Below, one piece after another: positions 56,323 through 64,000 of a DNA stretch of 64,000 nt (the first letter of the stretch is position 1; each line of letters opens with the position of its first letter). Source of the stretch: Nitrobacter sp051535235 (GTDB lineage: Bacteria; Pseudomonadota; Alphaproteobacteria; Rhizobiales; Xanthobacteraceae). The translations under genes were made by a program, and so were the position numbers. The stretch lies in NCBI RefSeq assembly GCF_051535235.1, contig NZ_JBPPLZ010000004.1:314935-378934 (forward strand), written 5' to 3'. A model generated the notes under the pieces. That model did not search any database. It was not told the origin of the DNA and worked only from the letters and a program-made list of their open reading frames with translations.

Positions 56323-57756
56323 CTACGCAGCCGCTGCCGGACGAAGCGCGTCCGCAATCCAGCGGTCGAGGTCCGATAGCGCGCGGGCACAGATCGCCTG
56401 TTTTTTCGCTGCCGTCTTTTCGTTGCCGCGCAGCCGCGTGCCGTCCGGCTTCTTCGTCGGCGGATTGGCGAGTGGCGGAAACAATCCGAAGTTGACGTTC
56501 ATCGGCTGGAACGACCGCGGTCCGGCGTCGATGGTCTCGATGTGGCCGCCGGTGATGTGGCCGAGCAGCGCGCCGAGCGCCGTGGTGGGCGGCGGAGTCG
56601 AAAGCATCCGCGCGCGCGCGTCGGACGCGGCATAGAGGCCGGCGATCAGTCCGATTGCCGCGGATTCGACATAGCCTTCGCACCCCGTCATCTGCCCGGC
56701 GAAGCGCAACCGCGGCTCGGCGCGCAAGCGCAACTGTGAGTCGAGCAGTTTCGGCGAGTTCAGGAAGGTGTTGCGGTGCAGACCGCCGAGGCGAGCGAAC
56801 TCCGCGTTCTCAAGACCCGGAATGGTGCGGAAGATGCGGGTCTGCGCGCCGTGCTTCAGCTTGGTCTGGAAGCCGACGATATTGTAAAGCGTGCCGAGCT
56901 TGTTGTCCTGCCGCAACTGCACGATGGCGTACGGCTTCACTGTGGGATCGTGCGGATTGGTCAGGCCGACCGGCTTCATCGGACCGTGACGCAACGTTTC
57001 GCGGCCGCGTTCAGCCATGACCTCGATCGGCAGGCAGCCGTCGAAGTAGGGCGTGTCGGTCTCCCAGTCCTTGAAGACGGCTTTCTCGCCCTCGATCAGT
57101 GCGTCCACGAAGGCGTGATACTGCGTCTCTGTCATCGGGCAATTGATGTAATCGGCGCCGCTGCCGCCGGGACCAATCTTGTCATAGCGCGACTGGAACC
57201 AGGCCTTCGACATGTCGATAGAGTCGCGATGGACGATCGGCGCGATCGCGTCGAAAAAAGCCAGGGCGGATTCATCGGTGAGCGCGCGGATCGCATCGGC
57301 GAGGGGGGCCGAGGTGAGGGGACCGGTGGCGACGATAACATTGCGCCAGGCCGCCGGAGGCAGGCCGGCGATCTCGGCGCGGCTGATCTCGATCAACGGG
57401 TGATCGCCGAGCGCTTTGGTCACGGCGGACGAAAAGCCCTCGCGATCCACCGCGAGCGCGCCGCCGGCCGGCACCTGATTGGCGTCGGCGCAACGCATGA
57501 TCAGCGAACCCAGCCGGCGCATCTCGGTGTGAAGCAGTCCGACCGCGTTGTTCGCTGCATCGTCGGAACGGAACGAATTGGAGCAGACAAGTTCCGCCAG
57601 GCCATCGGTCTGGTGCGCCGCGGTCATCCGCTGCGGCCGCATCTCGTGCAACACCACCCGAACGCCGTTATTGGCGACCTGCCAGGCGGCCTCGGAGCCG
57701 GCGAGACCGCCACCGACGATATGAACGGCGGCGCTGGAGAAGTCGATCTGTGTCAT
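56323..57756 (-). CDS. trmFO: Methylenetetrahydrofolate-tRNA-(uracil-54-C5)-methyltransferase
   Basis: 477 residues. FAD-binding VHIVGGGLAGSEAAWQVAN, then LHEMRPQRMTAAHQTDGLAE and LVCSNSFRSDD (with the catalytic-type Cys), GPLTSAPLADAIR, and the C-terminal RFAGQMTGCEGYVESAAIG. Makes m5U54 in tRNA T-loops using folate. First gene of a minus-strand pair with the kinase fusion. Confidence 0.96.
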   Translation of the reverse strand: MTQIDFSSAAVHIVGGGLAGSEAAWQVANNGVRVVLHEMRPQRMTAAHQTDGLAELVCSNSFRSDDAANNAVGLLHTEMRRLGSLIMRCADANQVPAGGALAVDREGFSSAVTKALGDHPLIEISRAEIAGLPPAAWRNVIVATGPLTSAPLADAIRALTDESALAFFDAIAPIVHRDSIDMSKAWFQSRYDKIGPGGSGADYINCPMTETQYHAFVDALIEGEKAVFKDWETDTPYFDGCLPIEVMAERGRETLRHGPMKPVGLTNPHDPTVKPYAIVQLRQDNKLGTLYNIVGFQTKLKHGAQTRIFRTIPGLENAEFARLGGLHRNTFLNSPKLLDSQLRLRAEPRLRFAGQMTGCEGYVESAAIGLIAGLYAASDARARMLSTPPPTTALGALLGHITGGHIETIDAGPRSFQPMNVNFGLFPPLANPPTKKPDGTRLRGNEKTAAKKQAICARALSDLDRWIADALRPAAAA

Positions 57757-57885
57757 GGACGAAGGGGTAGCGCGTTTTCCGGCCCAGGGGAATCGCCTTT
57801 GCGGCAGCGGTCACGGAGTAGACGGTGTGCGGCGCTGTAGCCCTGAAGAGTTGCCCGCGATCGGCAACAGTGAGTCGCCATAGTG

Positions 57886-57901
57886 ATGAATATTTATTCA
57901 T
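57886..57901. promoter_or_regulatory. AT-rich palindrome upstream of trmFO
   Basis: ATGAATA TT TATTCAT, 7-bp inverted repeat, 130 bp upstream of trmFO in a 291-bp gap (57757-58047) that otherwise holds only the hairpin at 58003. Might be an operator; evidence is symmetry only. Confidence 0.25.
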
Positions 57902-58002
57902 TACTACTGGCTTTGATTATTAGCTTTGCTGATCCCGCACTTTCGAAATTTCCCATGGCACCGTCACGGGGCTGGAGCGCAAGCCGAACGTTCCTCACGC
58001 CA

Positions 58003-58030
58003 ACGGCCGTCTCGCGAACGAGACGGCCGT
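58003..58030 (-). terminator. Hairpin terminator after the DUF2189 gene
   Basis: Perfect 12-bp stem ACGGCCGTCTCG / CGAGACGGCCGT with CGAA tetraloop, 17 bp past the stop of the minus-strand gene. No T-run on either side. Confidence 0.65.
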
Positions 58031-58047
58031 GTGGGAGGCGTCTTTCG

Positions 58048-58983
58048 TCAATCCGCACTATCGAAATATCGGTGCTTGCGCCCGTAAGGCGGGAACAGGA
58101 CAGACGGGAAGTCCGCCGCGTAGCGCTTTTCCCTTTCCGTTTCCGGAACTTCGTGTGCTGACGACGTCAAAGGGCTCTCGATCGCCTTGCGATAGAGGTG
58201 CCACGTCGCATGACCGAGCAACGGCATCACGACGGTGAGGCCGAGGAAGAACGGGATCGACCCGATCACCAGCAGGACGGCGACGATCAAGCCCCATTCC
58301 GCGGCTGCGAGGGGATTCTTCGCAACCACGCGCATCGATGTCAGCATGGCGTCGGCCATGTCGGCGTGCTGATGAAGCATCAGCGGGAACGACACGATGC
58401 TGATCGACAGGGCGACGGCCGCGAACAGAAATCCGACGCCGCAGCCGACTACGATCAGGCGCCAGCCCTCGGGGGTGGTGAAGACGCGCCCGAGGAAATC
58501 GGGAATGACCGATGCCGGGGCGTTGCCGAAGGTGGACACGTAGATTGCGTGCGCTGTCGCCACCCAGACGAAGAAAATGACAAGCAACAGCGCGCCGAGT
58601 CCGAGCATCGAGCCGAACGACGGTGCCCGCAGCACGCGGAACGCGTGCCAGGCGGACGCATCCATGCCGAGTTCGCGCCGATAGCTCAGTTCATAAAGTC
58701 CGAGCGCCGCAAACGGTCCGATCAGCGCAAAGCCGGCGGCGATCGGAAACAGCAGCGGCAAGACCGAGTAGCCGAGAACCATCCGCGCCACCAGAATTCC
58801 GATTATGGGATAGATCACGCAAAGGACAATGGCGTGGCTGGGTACCGCCTTGAAGTCTTCCCAGCCCAGCCGCAGCGCATCGAAAAGGTCGGAGAGGCCG
58901 ATGTGCCGGATAACCGGTCCGTCGGTGGCGACCGTTCCTGATTGTAGTCGTGATGGGGCGTCCACAGGATAAGAGGTGGCCAT
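58048..58983 (-). CDS. DUF2189-family integral membrane protein
   Basis: 311 residues from ATG at 58983 (AAGGGAGA ahead); upstream in-frame codons are low-quality. About six transmembrane helices with IRHIGLSDLFDALRLGWEDF near the start and GPFAALGLYELSYRRELGMD, both typical of DUF2189. No known function; widespread in alphaproteobacteria. Confidence 0.85.
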   Translation of the reverse strand: MATSYPVDAPSRLQSGTVATDGPVIRHIGLSDLFDALRLGWEDFKAVPSHAIVLCVIYPIIGILVARMVLGYSVLPLLFPIAAGFALIGPFAALGLYELSYRRELGMDASAWHAFRVLRAPSFGSMLGLGALLLVIFFVWVATAHAIYVSTFGNAPASVIPDFLGRVFTTPEGWRLIVVGCGVGFLFAAVALSISIVSFPLMLHQHADMADAMLTSMRVVAKNPLAAAEWGLIVAVLLVIGSIPFFLGLTVVMPLLGHATWHLYRKAIESPLTSSAHEVPETEREKRYAADFPSVLFPPYGRKHRYFDSAD

Positions 58984-59446
58984 GTTCGTTGTCTCCCTTT
59001 CACGGGGCCAATCCTCACGCCGTCCGTCAGAAGGCGCAGGTTTGCCCCTCCGGAAACCGATCACGATCAAGCCCAGACGCGAAAGCAAGGAACCTGGTCT
59101 TGCCGCGACCTGTAAGGCAATTCTAATCCCTATCGCTGGTTTTCGTTGCTCACTGTTCAGTGATTTTTTTCGGCCGCCGGTTGGCGCGATAAAAGGAAAC
59201 AATGTCGTCACGACTTTGAATTGCATGCGAGCGAACCCGTTCGCAAAGCGCGACAATGTCAAATGCGACATTGTGATGTCGTGATGTCGCTTGCAGCGAA
59301 CGAAACAAGCGCGCTTTCGCGCGGTGTGGCATTGTCATTGGCAAGCCGTAACGAGGCGGCTACTCTTTTTACGACCGGACGGAAACGGATGCGAGGTTCC
59401 GCCTCGGATCGATCTGTACAAGACGTGAAGCTATTGGAGCGGCACA
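58984..59446. other. Gene-free region with short inverted and direct repeats
   Basis: Between two divergent genes. Contains ACAATGTC/GACATTGT (59253-59260 with 59267-59274), GCGAACCCGTTCGC (59231-59244), and two GTGATGTC in tandem just after. Likely carries promoters and a regulator site for both genes. No ORF of quality is seen. Confidence 0.45.
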
Positions 59447-59824
59447 ATGAGCATATTCGGAAAGATCATGGGCGCCATCTTCGGCACGCACGCCGAAGCG
59501 GCAACACCGGCGCCTGAAGCAGGCGGCGGCGCGGTCGCCTCATCGGGCGCTGCGCCCGCGGGCAGCGTCGATGTCGCGGCCATTCTCGACAAGGCCGTCG
59601 CCGCCAAGAAGGAAAAGCTGGCATGGCGGACATCGATCGTCGATCTGATGAAGGCCCTCGATATCGACTCCAGCCTGAGCGCCCGCAAGGAACTGGCGAA
59701 GGATCTGAAGTATTCCGGCGACACCAACGATTCAGCGGCAATGAACATCTGGCTGCACAAGCAGATGATGGCTCAACTCGCAGCCAACGGTGGCAAGTTG
59801 CCGCCGGATATGAAGCAGCACTGA
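59447..59824 (+). CDS. DUF3597-family protein
   Basis: 125 residues. MSIFGKIMGAIFGTHAEAAT, a Gly/Ala-rich linker, then VDVAAILDKAVAAKKEKLAW, RTSIVDLMKALDIDSSLSAR and DTNDSAAMNIWLHKQMMAQL, the DUF3597 core. Cytoplasmic, helical. Function unknown; related proteins often carry LysM-like parts. Well placed ribosome site (GGAG). Confidence 0.85.
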   Translation: MSIFGKIMGAIFGTHAEAATPAPEAGGGAVASSGAAPAGSVDVAAILDKAVAAKKEKLAWRTSIVDLMKALDIDSSLSARKELAKDLKYSGDTNDSAAMNIWLHKQMMAQLAANGGKLPPDMKQH

Positions 59825-59830
59825 TGCGTT

Positions 59831-59952
59831 AGAGCGTTTTCGAGCGAAGCATGTTCTCGGGCTTGATCCGAGCATGGGGGCACCGGTTCGCGTCAAGAAA
59901 ACGCATCGGAACAATCGTCCGGCGCTTCTGATCAATCGGAAGCGAAAACGCC
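59831..59952 (-). repeat. Dispersed palindromic repeat, family A (copy 5, reverse orientation)
   Basis: AGAGCGTTTTCGAGCGAAGC ... GGTTCGCGTCAAGAAAACGC ... CGGAAGCGAAAACGCC. Has the extra 30-bp segment (CTCGGGCTTGATCCGAGCAT) also hinted at in copy 3 and in family B. Confidence 0.75.
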
Positions 59953-59992
59953 GGGCGTCCGTTGGCGCAGCTTCCAGCGGGTGCCCGCAGCC

Positions 59993-60265
59993 TCAGGCCA
60001 CGCGGTCGGCTTCGTCCGGATGTTTGTCAAGATAGTTGGCGACGAAACCGCAACCGGCGACCACCTTCAGGCCCTCGGTTCGGATCAGCGCCAGCGCACC
60101 CTTCACCAGCGCCGATGCGATGCCGCGTCCGCGCAGTTCGCGCGGCGTTTCAGTGTGGGTGATGACGACAACACCCGGCGCGAGGCGGTAGTTCGCGAAA
60201 GCAACGCCGCCCTCGACTTCCAGTTCAAAGCGGCTCAGGGCTTTGTTGTCGTTGACCGCAATCAT
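59993..60265 (-). CDS. Mini-GNAT acetyltransferase-like protein (NATD1 type)
   Basis: 90 residues. FELEVEGGVAFANYRLAPGV, VVITHTETPRELRGRGIASA (CoA loop R-G-R-G-I-A), LVKGALALIRTEGLKVVAGC and the FVANYLDKHPDEAD end are the signature of Gcn5-like YjdJ/NATD1 proteins. Tandem paralogue at 60387-60668. Confidence 0.85.
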   Translation of the reverse strand: MIAVNDNKALSRFELEVEGGVAFANYRLAPGVVVITHTETPRELRGRGIASALVKGALALIRTEGLKVVAGCGFVANYLDKHPDEADRVA

Positions 60266-60386
60266 GTCTGCGCTCAGATTCCTCCCGGCGCCTCGGTTTA
60301 GCCCGCGGCGGGCATTCCCGATAGCGCCTCGCGGCGGGCGGCGGCGTAATGTCCTTCAAGAGCGCGAGTGTTGAGACATTTGCCTC

Positions 60387-60668
60387 TTACAAATTCGACC
60401 TCAGCAGATCGGCATAATCCGGATGCTTGTCGATCCAGTCCTTCACGAAGGGGCATTGGGCGCCCGCCCTGAATCGATCGGCGCGCACCTGATCCAGCGC
60501 GCCCTTTACGAGTTCCGAAGCCACGCCCTTGTCGCGGAGTTCGGGCGGCACCTGAGTGTGAGTAAACACGATGATTCCGTCCAGAAACCGATAGTAGATC
60601 GCGGCGATATGCCCGTCCACTTCGAGTTCGTAGCGGTGTTTTTCCATGTTGTTGACGACTTCGGACAT
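60387..60668 (-). CDS. Mini-GNAT acetyltransferase-like protein, second copy
   Basis: 93 residues from ATG at 60668. Same layout as its neighbour: YELEVDGHIAAIYYRFLDGI, VFTHTQVPPELRDKGVASEL, FVKDWIDKHPDYADLL. The CoA loop is RDKGVA rather than RGRGIA. Tandem duplication with strong divergence. Confidence 0.82.
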   Translation of the reverse strand: MSEVVNNMEKHRYELEVDGHIAAIYYRFLDGIIVFTHTQVPPELRDKGVASELVKGALDQVRADRFRAGAQCPFVKDWIDKHPDYADLLRSNL

Positions 60669-60962
60669 TTCGCAGCCTTTATTTTTCATGCCTGGACGGC
60701 AACATTCAGGGTTCTGTCTTGCCCGTCAACAGCCGCAGCCTTGGATCACGGAGCGCGGTGTCGGGCGCAGCGGGGATGTCGCCGGACGGAGGGTGGGTCT
60801 GTAGGGCAGCTTAGCCGAAGGCGCAACCCGCCAATTCGGACCGATCCGGCATCTGCCGGCGGGCGGGCCTCGCCATTCGGCTTTGCGGTCGCGCTGGACA
60901 AGAGTGCGGCGGGATGCCATCAAATCAGGGCGTTGATGATCCTTTCCACGGCGGACCCGGCC

Positions 60963-61373
60963 ATGAAGCAGTTTTTTCTCAAACTCTTTACCTGGTGGAA
61001 CAGCCAGACTTTTGGCACGCAGCTCTGGACGTGGCGCTTCGGCGAACTGGTCGGGAAAGACAGCCAGGGCAACTGCTATTACCGGACGCGCGGCGGGAAG
61101 ATCGATCCGACGCTCGGCTTCGAGCGGCGTTGGGTGGTCTACAATGGCTACACGGAAGCCAGCCGCATTCCGCCGGAGTGGCACGGCTGGATTCATCACA
61201 TTGTGGATGTTCCGCCGACCAAAGAGGACTATCGGCCGCGCGAATGGCAAAAGCCGCATGTGCCGAACATGACCGGCACGCCGGCAGCCTATCGCCCGCC
61301 CGGCTCCACCATGGTAAGCGGCCGCCGTCCCAAGGCGACCGGCGATTACCAGCCCTGGATGCCGGGGAAATAA
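60963..61373 (+). CDS. NADH:ubiquinone oxidoreductase accessory subunit, NDUFA12 type
   Basis: 136 residues from ATG at 60963. LFTWWNSQTFGTQLWTWRFG, VGKDSQGNCYYRT, RRWVVYNGYTEASRIPPEWH and GWIHHIVDVPP are diagnostic of NDUFA12 (B17.2), one of the few supernumerary complex I subunits shared by alphaproteobacteria and mitochondria. Long in-frame codons upstream (to 60423) are antisense shadow. The 60690-60962 gap shows no gene. Confidence 0.93.
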   Translation: MKQFFLKLFTWWNSQTFGTQLWTWRFGELVGKDSQGNCYYRTRGGKIDPTLGFERRWVVYNGYTEASRIPPEWHGWIHHIVDVPPTKEDYRPREWQKPHVPNMTGTPAAYRPPGSTMVSGRRPKATGDYQPWMPGK

Positions 61374-61599
61374 AGACACCGACGCGCCATATCTCAATCC
61401 CTGACACGCCGCACGAACTGCGTTCTGGGCAGCCGCGCACTTCGCAGCGCGTCGCGCCATGGTGATTTCGACGCGCTCGCTCAGGATGAGTGGGCGATGA
61501 AGCGTCTCAGCGGGTCATGACCGGATCATGGCCGTTCGGAGAACGGCCTCGCTTCGCTTGCCTATGCCGGCGATCCAGGTCTTTCGATCCACATGCCGA

Positions 61600-61652
61600 G
61601 TCGATCCACGCTGCAAGACGTGGATGTCCGGCCTGAAGCCGGCCATGACAAT
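61600..61652 (+). repeat. Short dispersed repeat, GTGGATG(T)CCGGCC type
   Basis: AAGACGTGGATGTCCGGCCT then GAAGCCGGCCATGACA makes a hairpin with a CCGGC/GCCGG stem. Matches the diverged unit at 5688-5757. Lies in a 321-bp gene-free gap (61374-61694) between converging genes, so it may end transcription. Confidence 0.55.
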
Positions 61653-61694
61653 TCAATCAAACTCACCCGAGGCTCAGCGCGATTGAGGCAACTC

Positions 61695-63431
61695 TCAGCG
61701 CTTGCTGGCCGCGAAAATGCCGCTGCCGAGATAATTGTTGGCGCCTGAAATCGCAACGCTTCCACCCATCTCGCCGACGGGACTGTGCGCACCCTGGAAG
61801 AAGCTGCCCTGCAGGGCCATGCTGCGGCCGCCGACATTGCCAGCAATGGTGCCACCGAAATTACGAGGGTCGTTGTTGAAATTCACCGTGCCGGCGTAGT
61901 TGGCGCCGTCGAGGTTGGTTACGCTGACCGCGCCGGATCGCGCACCGAAGTCTACGGCGTTGGAGAAGCCGCCGGCGACGAAGCCCGCGCTGTTCACGTT
62001 GGCGATGACGTGACCGGTGTAGGTTGCGGTACCCGTCGTGGGCACGTCACTGATGCTGCCGACCGGCCGGCCGGCGACCCAGGTGCCAATCAGCGCTTCG
62101 TCCGGCGTCGCATTGCCGTTGGCTGCACTGACCGCCCAGAATCCCCAGCGCGTATAGTCGCACTGACATGCCGTCAGATTGGGGATCGCGCCGGTGACGA
62201 CCTGGTTCGCTGCGATGCCGTTGGCGGAAACGAGCACGCCGGTGACCGCTTTGTTATTGACGGTGGAGTTGTCGGGGATGTTCGCATAAAAATTGTTGTA
62301 ATTGGAATAGCCGCTGTTGGCCGGGCCGGTCGATCCTGTCGATCCGAACTGCAGCAGCGCGTGAATACTTTGCGCGAGTTGCGTGAACGGATTCGCCGGA
62401 TCATAGGCGTATATGTCCAGATTGCCCTGAACGCGATTGTTGGCCGCATCGAGGTTGATCGCCGCCGTGCCGGTGATCGGACGTGAGTCAGGCGCCTGAT
62501 TGGTATTGTTCAGGTTTACGACGTCCAGTCCCCCGACGTATCCGGTCAGCGTTGCCGAAGGTCGCGGGCTGTTGTCGATAGGCGGTGTGTTGTTGCCGCC
62601 CGTCGGCCGATCCTGCACGATCTCCTGCAACGCCGCCGCTTGATTGGACGTCTGGATCGACTGCGTGAACGCGGACGTGATCGCATTGACCTGCTGGACG
62701 ATGGTGGGCGGAGCAGGAGAGGGCGGCGCGCCCGATCCCGTCACCAATCCGCCGGGCGATCCGGTCGCACTGTGCTCTGCGGCTGCGACATTTGCCGGCG
62801 ACGCCGCGCCCCGGCGTGCGCCGCCGGTTTGACCGGCCGCGCTCTGAAAGCGTGCGATCTGCTTCTGCACGAATCCCGGCGGCGGCAGGCCGGGCGGAGT
62901 CGGCGGGCCGCCCGCTTGAGTTTGTGTGAATTCGCCGGCTCCGAGCGTCACGGTCTGACCGCCGGAGTTCACGGTCATCGTGCCGTAGCCGGAATAGATG
63001 CCGCCTTTGCCGTCGGTCATCATCACGCCGCCACGAATGCCGATCAACGCCGATGCGGTTTTGATCTCGGCATCGCCGTTATGGCTGATCTGGCCGCCGA
63101 CGAAACGCAGCGCGCCCTTGCCGAGCGTCGCCGCCAGCTTGCCGGTATTGGCGCTGGGATCATAGACGTATTCGTCGATCGTAAGGTCGCTGTTCGGACC
63201 GATGGTCATCGAGGTCTTGTCGAGGAACAGCAATTGCACCGAGCCGCTGGACTTGGTCTGGATGCGTTCCTTGTGCGCGATCGACTGGCCGATGGTGATG
63301 GTCTTCAGGTTCGCGGTCGCGGCCGGGTTGACCGCCGATGCCGTGCCGACCTGTTGGGCCTGCGCTGTCGCGCCGCAAAGCGCCAGCACGGCCGTCGTTA
63401 TCGCAAGCTGAAACGCCCCCGTCCGGCTCAT
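61695..63431 (-). CDS. FecR-domain exported protein with a beta-barrel-like C-terminus
   Basis: 578 residues from ATG at 63431. Signal peptide (FQLAITTAVLALCGATAQAQ). FecR-type domain: ANLKTITIGQSIAHKERIQT, VQLLFLDKTSMTIGPNSDLT, GALRFVGGQISHNGDAEIKT, SALIGIRGG. Then a Pro/Gly/Ala linker and a Gly/Asn-rich domain ending GEMGGSVAISGANNYLGSGI, reminiscent of the TbpB/factor-H-binding barrel. Exported surface or periplasmic protein; role unclear. Confidence 0.82.
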   Translation of the reverse strand: MSRTGAFQLAITTAVLALCGATAQAQQVGTASAVNPAATANLKTITIGQSIAHKERIQTKSSGSVQLLFLDKTSMTIGPNSDLTIDEYVYDPSANTGKLAATLGKGALRFVGGQISHNGDAEIKTASALIGIRGGVMMTDGKGGIYSGYGTMTVNSGGQTVTLGAGEFTQTQAGGPPTPPGLPPPGFVQKQIARFQSAAGQTGGARRGAASPANVAAAEHSATGSPGGLVTGSGAPPSPAPPTIVQQVNAITSAFTQSIQTSNQAAALQEIVQDRPTGGNNTPPIDNSPRPSATLTGYVGGLDVVNLNNTNQAPDSRPITGTAAINLDAANNRVQGNLDIYAYDPANPFTQLAQSIHALLQFGSTGSTGPANSGYSNYNNFYANIPDNSTVNNKAVTGVLVSANGIAANQVVTGAIPNLTACQCDYTRWGFWAVSAANGNATPDEALIGTWVAGRPVGSISDVPTTGTATYTGHVIANVNSAGFVAGGFSNAVDFGARSGAVSVTNLDGANYAGTVNFNNDPRNFGGTIAGNVGGRSMALQGSFFQGAHSPVGEMGGSVAISGANNYLGSGIFAASKR

Positions 63432-63972
63432 GGCAATCCCCGACACGCAAAACTGAAAAGGCGAGTATAGCCTCGAATATAGCCCTGAACACCTCGAATG
63501 CGCCAACCCCACGGGCTTACCAAAATACCGTTCAGGACTCGAATGATGCGATCTGTTGCCCTAAATCCACTGCCATATGCTCGTCCCCAAACCGGCTTGC
63601 CCAAGCCTGCTCGTTTCGGGACGTGCGTGCCGGAGTTGAGGCAGCAACAAAAGCTCGGTCGCAACGAGGTCGATGGCGTTCTCCGAATTTTCAGCACGCC
63701 TTGATAGGATCGCGCCGTCGATGCGGCCGCGCTTTTTGAGGTCGGCGATTCGAACGGCCATCATCGAAGATCGCCGGCCGCCGCCGCTCCATCGGGCGCG
63801 ACTCGATCTGCGATCCCTGAGAAGGCTGCCGCATCCGACTGTTGGCGCGTACGCAGGCCGCCCTTCCCCCGCCGCAATCCCCGTGTTAACCGGGCGCCTG
63901 CGAGCGGCTTGGAGCCTTTAAATTTCTGTACAATGTTCCGGCCCTGATTCGAGCCAGACAAAGCCGCGCAAG
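63432..63972. other. Gene-poor region at the right end
   Basis: A minus frame 63561-63764 (67 residues, MMAVRIADLKKRGRIDGAIL ...) is possible but has no clear ribosome site; other frames are no better. I could not find terminators or repeats of the window's families here. It may hold the promoter of the plus-strand gene that begins near 63973. Confidence 0.3.
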
Positions 63973-64000
63973 ATGTTCCGAACCATTGTCATAGCCGGTT
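63973..64000 (+). CDS. Possible start of a gene running off the window
   Basis: ATG followed by nine codons (MFRTIVIAG) in an open frame to the edge. A hydrophobic signal-like start is suggested, with no clear ribosome site. Too short to identify. Confidence 0.25.

Noticed and set aside
55407..57840. Long plus-strand frames over the kinase fusion and trmFO
   Set aside because: Both minus-strand genes have full family motifs; the plus frames have none.
57883..58161. A 92-codon plus frame starting MMNIYSLLLALIISF
   Set aside because: The start looks like a signal peptide, but the frame runs on through the hairpin and the end of the DUF2189 gene with a biased Arg-rich sequence; no ribosome site.
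60423..60962. A 5' extension of the NDUFA12 gene
   Set aside because: Antisense to the second mini-GNAT gene; the family start MKQFFLKLFTWW is at 60963.
1..64000. CRISPR arrays, rRNA genes and insertion-sequence transposases
   Set aside because: No regularly spaced repeats, no rRNA sequence, and no transposase motifs were seen; the only mobile functions are in the tRNA-Lys element and the short palindromic repeats.

Overview
The window looks like the chromosome of an alphaproteobacterium of the Bradyrhizobium/Nitrobacter/Rhodopseudomonas/Afipia group (Bradyrhizobiaceae, also called Nitrobacteraceae). This rests on the GC-rich coding style, the gene strings scpA-scpB, tatABC-serS and surE-pcm-lppB-(AAA ATPase)-yajC-secD-secF-(NDUFAF3-like)-(NDUFAF6-like), an NDUFA12-type complex I subunit, a Bradyrhizobium-type cyclic beta-glucan (ndv) locus, and dispersed palindromic repeats of the kind common in these genomes. 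The genus cannot be fixed from the sequence alone.

Layout. 0-7.8 kb: end of scpA, scpB, a GNAT acetyltransferase, gyrA, a small secreted protein, coaD and two cyclophilin-type prolyl isomerases. 7.8-10.8 kb: queA and tgt for queuosine, bracketed by two copies of a composite palindromic repeat; Tgt has lost all four zinc ligands. 10.8-14.5 kb: cysK, an orphan BrnA-like antitoxin, small secreted proteins, a ribbon-helix-helix protein and small unknown genes.

14.5-28.9 kb: an integrative element of about 14.3 kb in the 3' end of tRNA-Lys(TTT), bounded by 46-bp direct repeats. It carries an integrase, an AlpA-type regulator, a cold-shock protein, remnants of tail genes (a truncated tape-measure protein, a tail-fibre-like protein), a primase/helicase followed by a 38-bp inverted repeat of iterons (candidate origin), a possible small terminase, a large terminase split over two frames, and a minus-strand cargo block with a KAP-family NTPase. 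No capsid, portal, protease or lysis gene is recognisable, so it looks like a phage satellite or a strongly reduced prophage.

28.9-40.3 kb: ndvB / NdvD-like / ndvC for periplasmic beta-glucan, membrane and SPOR-like proteins, glmU, small secreted proteins, tRNA-Asn and a PIMT-like methyltransferase. 40.5-50.5 kb: tatABC, serS (with an AT-rich in-frame insertion), a ClC transporter, a double-glycine-leader peptide, surE, a response regulator, pcm, an NlpD/LppB-like lipoprotein and an AAA ATPase. 50.6-57.8 kb: yajC-secD-secF, two homologues of mitochondrial complex I assembly factors, a RIO-like kinase fused to an acyl-CoA-synthetase C-terminal domain, and trmFO. 57.8-64 kb: a DUF2189 membrane protein, a DUF3597 protein, two mini-GNAT proteins, an NDUFA12 homologue and a FecR-domain surface protein.

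The chromosomal part is mostly housekeeping. The novelty is concentrated in the tRNA-Lys element, the zinc-less Tgt, the serS insertion, the kinase/ligase fusion and the double-glycine peptide.
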